The notes under the pieces are model-generated. The model was not told where the DNA came from, searched no databases, and saw nothing but the letters and a program-made list of their open reading frames with translations. A stretch of DNA of 64,000 nucleotides from positions 28,718 to 92,717 of the forward strand of contig JASLFU010000033.1 in the NCBI GenBank assembly GCA_030150405.1, given 5' to 3'. Position 1 is the first letter of the stretch. Each line of letters opens with the position of its first letter. This stretch comes from Ignatzschineria sp. Lineage in GTDB: Bacteria > Pseudomonadota > Gammaproteobacteria > Cardiobacteriales > Wohlfahrtiimonadaceae. Shown here in pieces: positions 60,955 to 64,000 of this stretch. The position numbers were made by a program, and so were the translations under genes.

Positions 60955-62130
60955 ATGAAATATAATGAAATTGATGATCTTAATCTTGAAGGTAAACGAG
61001 TTCTGATTCGGGAGGACTTAAACGTTCCGATTCATAATGGCGAGATCACCTCTGATGCTCGCTTAGTTGCGGCATTGCCCACCATTAAAAAGGTGCTTGA
61101 AAAGGGGGGCGCAGTGATGTTGATGTCCCACCTTGGGCGTCCTGAAGAGGGAAGAGAGGATGAAAAATTCACCCTCGGTCCTGTGGCAGCATGGTTCTCT
61201 CGAGAATTAGAGATGAATGTGCCTTTAGTAAAAAGCTGGATTAATGGCGTTGAGATTCAACCAGGTCAGGTTAAGCTTCTAGAAAATGTGCGCTTTTTAG
61301 AGGGTGAGGGCGCAAATGATGAGGCCCTGTCTAAGCGTATGGCTAAGCTCTGTGATGTCTATATTATGGATGCGTTTGCAACAGCGCACCGTAAAGCAGC
61401 TTCCACCTATGGTGTAGGCATGGAGGCCAAAGAAGCCGCTGCAGGTCTACTTTTAGCCAATGAATTAAAAGCTTTAACAAAAGCGATTCAAAACCCCGAA
61501 AGCCCGATGGTAGCCATTGTGGGCGGGGCAAAGGTTTCGACGAAACTTACTGTTTTAAATGCACTTTTAGATAAGGTGGATCAACTCATTACCGGAGGGG
61601 GTATCACTAATACGCTCCTTGCTGCAAAAGGTTATAAAGTAGGGAATAGCTTGGTGGAGAAAGACCTTATTCCGGAAGCGAAAAAACTTCTCAAGCGAGC
61701 CGAAAAAGAGGGTAAAGAGATTCCTTTACCTTTAGATGTTGTGGTGGGTAAAGAGTTTTCAGCAGAAGCCGAAGCGGTGGTGAAAGCGATTGATGATGTT
61801 GCTGAAGATGAGATGATTATGGATATCGGCCCGAAAACAAGCGCCCTTTATGACGATATTATGCAGAAAGCAAAGACTATCGTCTGGAATGGCCCTGTGG
61901 GTGTTTTTGAGTTCCCTAACTTTAGTGAAGGAACGAAAAAGCTAGGAGAGGCGATTGCAAAGAGTGATGCTTTCTCTATTGCGGGGGGCGGGGATACCGT
62001 AGCGGCCGTGGAAGAATTTGGGCTTGAATCGCAGATCTCCTATATCTCCACAGGTGGCGGGGCATTCTTAGAGTTACTCGAAGGTAAGGTATTACCCGCG
62101 GTTGAGATGTTAGAGAAAAGAGCAAAATAA
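60955..62130 (+). CDS. pgk: phosphoglycerate kinase
   Basis: Pgk transfers phosphate between 1,3-bisphosphoglycerate and ADP in glycolysis. Start ATG 60955 (MKYNEIDDLNLEGKRVLIREDLNVPI) is behind AAAAGGATATCCC; the frame open to 60919 is not used. The 391 residues contain RVLIREDLNVP, MSHLGRPEEG, LLENVRFLEGEG, MDAFATAHRKAAST and the nucleotide loop IAGGGDTVAAVEEFG. The usual fba/gapA neighbours are not in view. rng starts 2 bases after its stop, an uncommon pairing, so rng is probably co-transcribed. Confidence 0.97.
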   Translation: MKYNEIDDLNLEGKRVLIREDLNVPIHNGEITSDARLVAALPTIKKVLEKGGAVMLMSHLGRPEEGREDEKFTLGPVAAWFSRELEMNVPLVKSWINGVEIQPGQVKLLENVRFLEGEGANDEALSKRMAKLCDVYIMDAFATAHRKAASTYGVGMEAKEAAAGLLLANELKALTKAIQNPESPMVAIVGGAKVSTKLTVLNALLDKVDQLITGGGITNTLLAAKGYKVGNSLVEKDLIPEAKKLLKRAEKEGKEIPLPLDVVVGKEFSAEAEAVVKAIDDVAEDEMIMDIGPKTSALYDDIMQKAKTIVWNGPVGVFEFPNFSEGTKKLGEAIAKSDAFSIAGGGDTVAAVEEFGLESQISYISTGGGAFLELLEGKVLPAVEMLEKRAK

Positions 62131-62132
62131 TC

Positions 62133-63644
62133 ATGACGAATAACGAGATCTTAATCAATATTACCCCTAATGAGACCCGCGCTGCTGTCATTAGTAATGG
62201 TGCGGTTCAAGAGGTATTAATCGAACGCGATGAGAAGCGTGGCCTCGTGGGAAATATCTACAAAGGTGTCGTTGTTCGTGTGCTCCCCGGGCTTGAGGCG
62301 GCTTTTGTAGATATTGGGCTTGAGCGCGCTGCGTTTCTCCATGTAAGTGATATTCAGACCCATTTCGATCTTTCGGATGAGGAGGGGGATGAGGCGATTG
62401 AAGAGAATCGCCCTGTCTCAAAACGTAATCCAGAGGCGATCGATATTACTAAATTGCTGCATCAAGGCCAGGAGCTGATTGTTCAGGTTATCCGCGATCC
62501 TTTAGGGACTAAGGGGGCGAGAATAACCACGCAAATTTCGATTCCCTCTTGCTATCTTGTCTATCTTGCGGAGTCCGATATTATCGGCGTCTCTATTCGT
62601 ATTGAAGAGGAGATGGAGCGGGAGCGTTTAAAAACGCATCTTGAGCTCTTTCAAACGGAGATAGAAGGGGCCTATATTGCGAGAACTGCCGCCGAAGGGG
62701 TTGATCCATGGGTACTGCGTGCAGATATGCAGTTTTTAAATCGGCTCTGGAGCGATATTCAAAAACGAATTAGCCGGGCAAAAGTTGGGGAGCTTATCTA
62801 CGGTAACTTTCCTCTTGAGCTACGTATTTTGCGGGATTATATCTCTAAAGATATTCAGCGGGTACGTATCGATTCTCAGGAGGGGTATAAAAGCATGGTG
62901 GAATTTACCACAAGCTTTTTACCGGAATTAGTGGAACGTATTGAGTACTACAACGGTCCTCGAGCGATTTTTGATCTCTTTAATATTGAAAAGGAGATCA
63001 ATCTCGCCCTTGAGAAACGAGTGGATTTAAAGTCTGGCGGCTATTTAATGATCGAGCAGACCGAAGCGATGACCACCATTGACATCAACACAGGGGGGTT
63101 TGTGGGGTATCGTAACTTAGAGGAGACGATCTACAAAACAAACCTTGAGGCCGCCCAAGCTTTAGCACGACAGGTGCGACTCCGAAATCTCGGAGGCATC
63201 ATTATTATCGACTTTATCGATATGCAGAGCGAGGAGCATAAACAGGGCGTGCTCGATGAGTTAGCCTACTATCTTGCACAAGATTATGCGCGTACAACCA
63301 TCAGTGAGGTTACAAGTCTTGGTCTAGTGCAGATGACACGTAAACGCACCCGGGAGAGTCTTGAGCAGCTCCTTTGTGAACCCTGCCCGAAATGTCAGGG
63401 TAATGGTTATGTCAAAACGAGTGCAACCGTCTGTTTTGAGATCTTCCGGGAATTAATTCGGGAGGGGCGGCAATATCCTTATGTGGAGGAGTTTCTCGTA
63501 CTGGCCTCGCCTGAGGTGGTTGAGCGACTTCTTGATGAGGAGGCCCATAGTGTGGCGGATCTGCAAAACCATATAAATGTGAATGTTCGTTTACAGCCTG
63601 AGGAGCTTTATACGGTGGAGCAGTTCGATATTGTGCCGATGTAA
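62133..63644 (+). CDS. rng: ribonuclease G
   Basis: RNase G (CafA) matures the 5' end of 16S rRNA and decays some mRNAs. The 503 residues have the S1 RNA-binding domain (VGNIYKGVVVRVLPGLEAAFVDIGLERAAFLH, about 38-70), the RNase E/G core with the catalytic Asp pair in MTTIDINTGGF and IIIIDFIDM, and the zinc-link CEPCPKCQGNGYV. It lacks the long C-terminal scaffold of RNase E. It is close to the end of pgk (2-base gap) and ends in a strong terminator at 63679. Confidence 0.97.
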   Translation: MTNNEILINITPNETRAAVISNGAVQEVLIERDEKRGLVGNIYKGVVVRVLPGLEAAFVDIGLERAAFLHVSDIQTHFDLSDEEGDEAIEENRPVSKRNPEAIDITKLLHQGQELIVQVIRDPLGTKGARITTQISIPSCYLVYLAESDIIGVSIRIEEEMERERLKTHLELFQTEIEGAYIARTAAEGVDPWVLRADMQFLNRLWSDIQKRISRAKVGELIYGNFPLELRILRDYISKDIQRVRIDSQEGYKSMVEFTTSFLPELVERIEYYNGPRAIFDLFNIEKEINLALEKRVDLKSGGYLMIEQTEAMTTIDINTGGFVGYRNLEETIYKTNLEAAQALARQVRLRNLGGIIIIDFIDMQSEEHKQGVLDELAYYLAQDYARTTISEVTSLGLVQMTRKRTRESLEQLLCEPCPKCQGNGYVKTSATVCFEIFRELIREGRQYPYVEEFLVLASPEVVERLLDEEAHSVADLQNHINVNVRLQPEELYTVEQFDIVPM

Positions 63645-63678
63645 GGGCCGATATAAAACATGATTTAAAAATAATGAT

Positions 63679-63719
63679 AAGAGATAAGGTGGAAGTTGCC
63701 TTATCTCTTTCTCTTTTAA
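63679..63719 (+). terminator. terminator after rng
   Basis: AAGAGATAAGG and CCTTATCTCTT form an 11-bp stem with a 9-base loop, followed by TCTCTTTT. Confidence 0.85.
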
Positions 63720-63754
63720 GCCTATCTAGGCAAAAGAGTGGAGAAGGAGTAAAT

Positions 63755-64000
63755 ATGAAGATTGTTCTCGGAGTCACGGGGAGTATTGCTGCTTATAAAT
63801 CCCCCGATTTAGTGCGCCGTTTGCGAGAAGTGGGCGCCGAGGTACGGGTGGTGATGAGCGATGGGGGAAGAGCCTTTATCACGCCGCTCTCGCTGCAAGC
63901 TGTTTCCGGCTATCCAGTGGTTTATGATCTCCTCGATCCTGCCCATGAGGCGGGGATGGGGCATATTGAGCTCTCTCGCTGGGCAGATCTTATTCTTATT
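63755..64000 (+). CDS. coaBC: phosphopantothenoylcysteine decarboxylase/synthase, N-terminal part
   Basis: CoaBC (Dfp) makes phosphopantothenoylcysteine and decarboxylates it in coenzyme A synthesis. The frame starts at ATG 63755 behind GAGAAGGAGTAAAT, reads MKIVLGVTGSIAAYKSPDLVRRLRE, and stays open to the last base, so it is 3'-truncated after 82 codons. Visible are the FMN-binding GVTGSIAAYK and LSRWADLILI near the window end, matching the CoaC half of the fused enzyme. The synthase half should lie beyond the window. Confidence 0.93.
   Translation, partial: MKIVLGVTGSIAAYKSPDLVRRLREVGAEVRVVMSDGGRAFITPLSLQAVSGYPVVYDLLDPAHEAGMGHIELSRWADLILI

Overview
This window is a gene-dense stretch of a gammaproteobacterial chromosome: 61 protein genes (two cut by the window edges) and one tRNA gene. 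Every recognisable gene is of gammaproteobacterial type, for example the thrS-infC-rpmI-rplT-pheST-ihfA string, dapA-bamC, cytochrome c4-dsbA, ubiE-ubiB and a dcw cell-wall cluster ending in lpxC. The moderate GC and the gene order do not look like Enterobacteriaceae or Pseudomonas. Cardiobacteriales (Ignatzschineria/Wohlfahrtiimonas type) is a guess from general impression, not a demonstrated assignment. I saw no transposase, integrase, phage gene, CRISPR array or rRNA operon.

Layout. 1-1781: end of murF and mraY. 1935-6459: mdh and hemH on +, then accC, accB and aroQ on -. 6737-7639: MltD-like transglycosylase. 7784-12184 (-): cytochrome c4, dsbA, lgt, thyA, rnhA, dnaQ in transcription order. 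12608-19649 (+): thrS, infC (ATT start), rpmI, rplT, terminator, pheS, pheT, ihfA. 19920-28468: murJ, a RarD-type transporter, aminopeptidase P, thrC-serA, a DUF2058 gene and a 43-residue membrane protein. 28668-28743 (-): tRNA-Phe(GAA). 28878-33586: serine hydrolase-lnt pair, DUF2069 membrane protein, mutM, hpf.

33760-44182 (+): murD, ftsW, murG, murC, ddlB, ftsQ, ftsA, ftsZ, lpxC, tightly packed or overlapping. 44353-46284: rpsP, rimM, trmD, csrA. 46371-48556 (-): glnA and a small methyltransferase. 48961-64000 (+): xthA, dapA, bamC, mutL, aroE, ubiE, ubiB, cytochrome c', a solitary polyamine-type binding protein, trxB, pgk, rng and the start of coaBC.

The main large-scale observation is that the usually continuous dcw cluster is broken exactly between mraY and murD, with about 32 kb of unrelated genes between. 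That insert carries other envelope genes (mltD, lgt, murJ, lnt) as well as translation and metabolism genes. Functionally, the window supplies late peptidoglycan precursor synthesis and divisome assembly, lipoprotein maturation, fatty-acid initiation (accBC), a translation-factor/ribosomal-protein block, DNA repair (mutM, mutL, xthA, dnaQ, rnhA) and parts of ubiquinone and cytochrome c metabolism. Most transcription units end in clear intrinsic terminators, listed individually. No convincing wholly new system was found; the leads are regulatory structures, cluster rearrangements, unusual domain content and a few non-coding elements.
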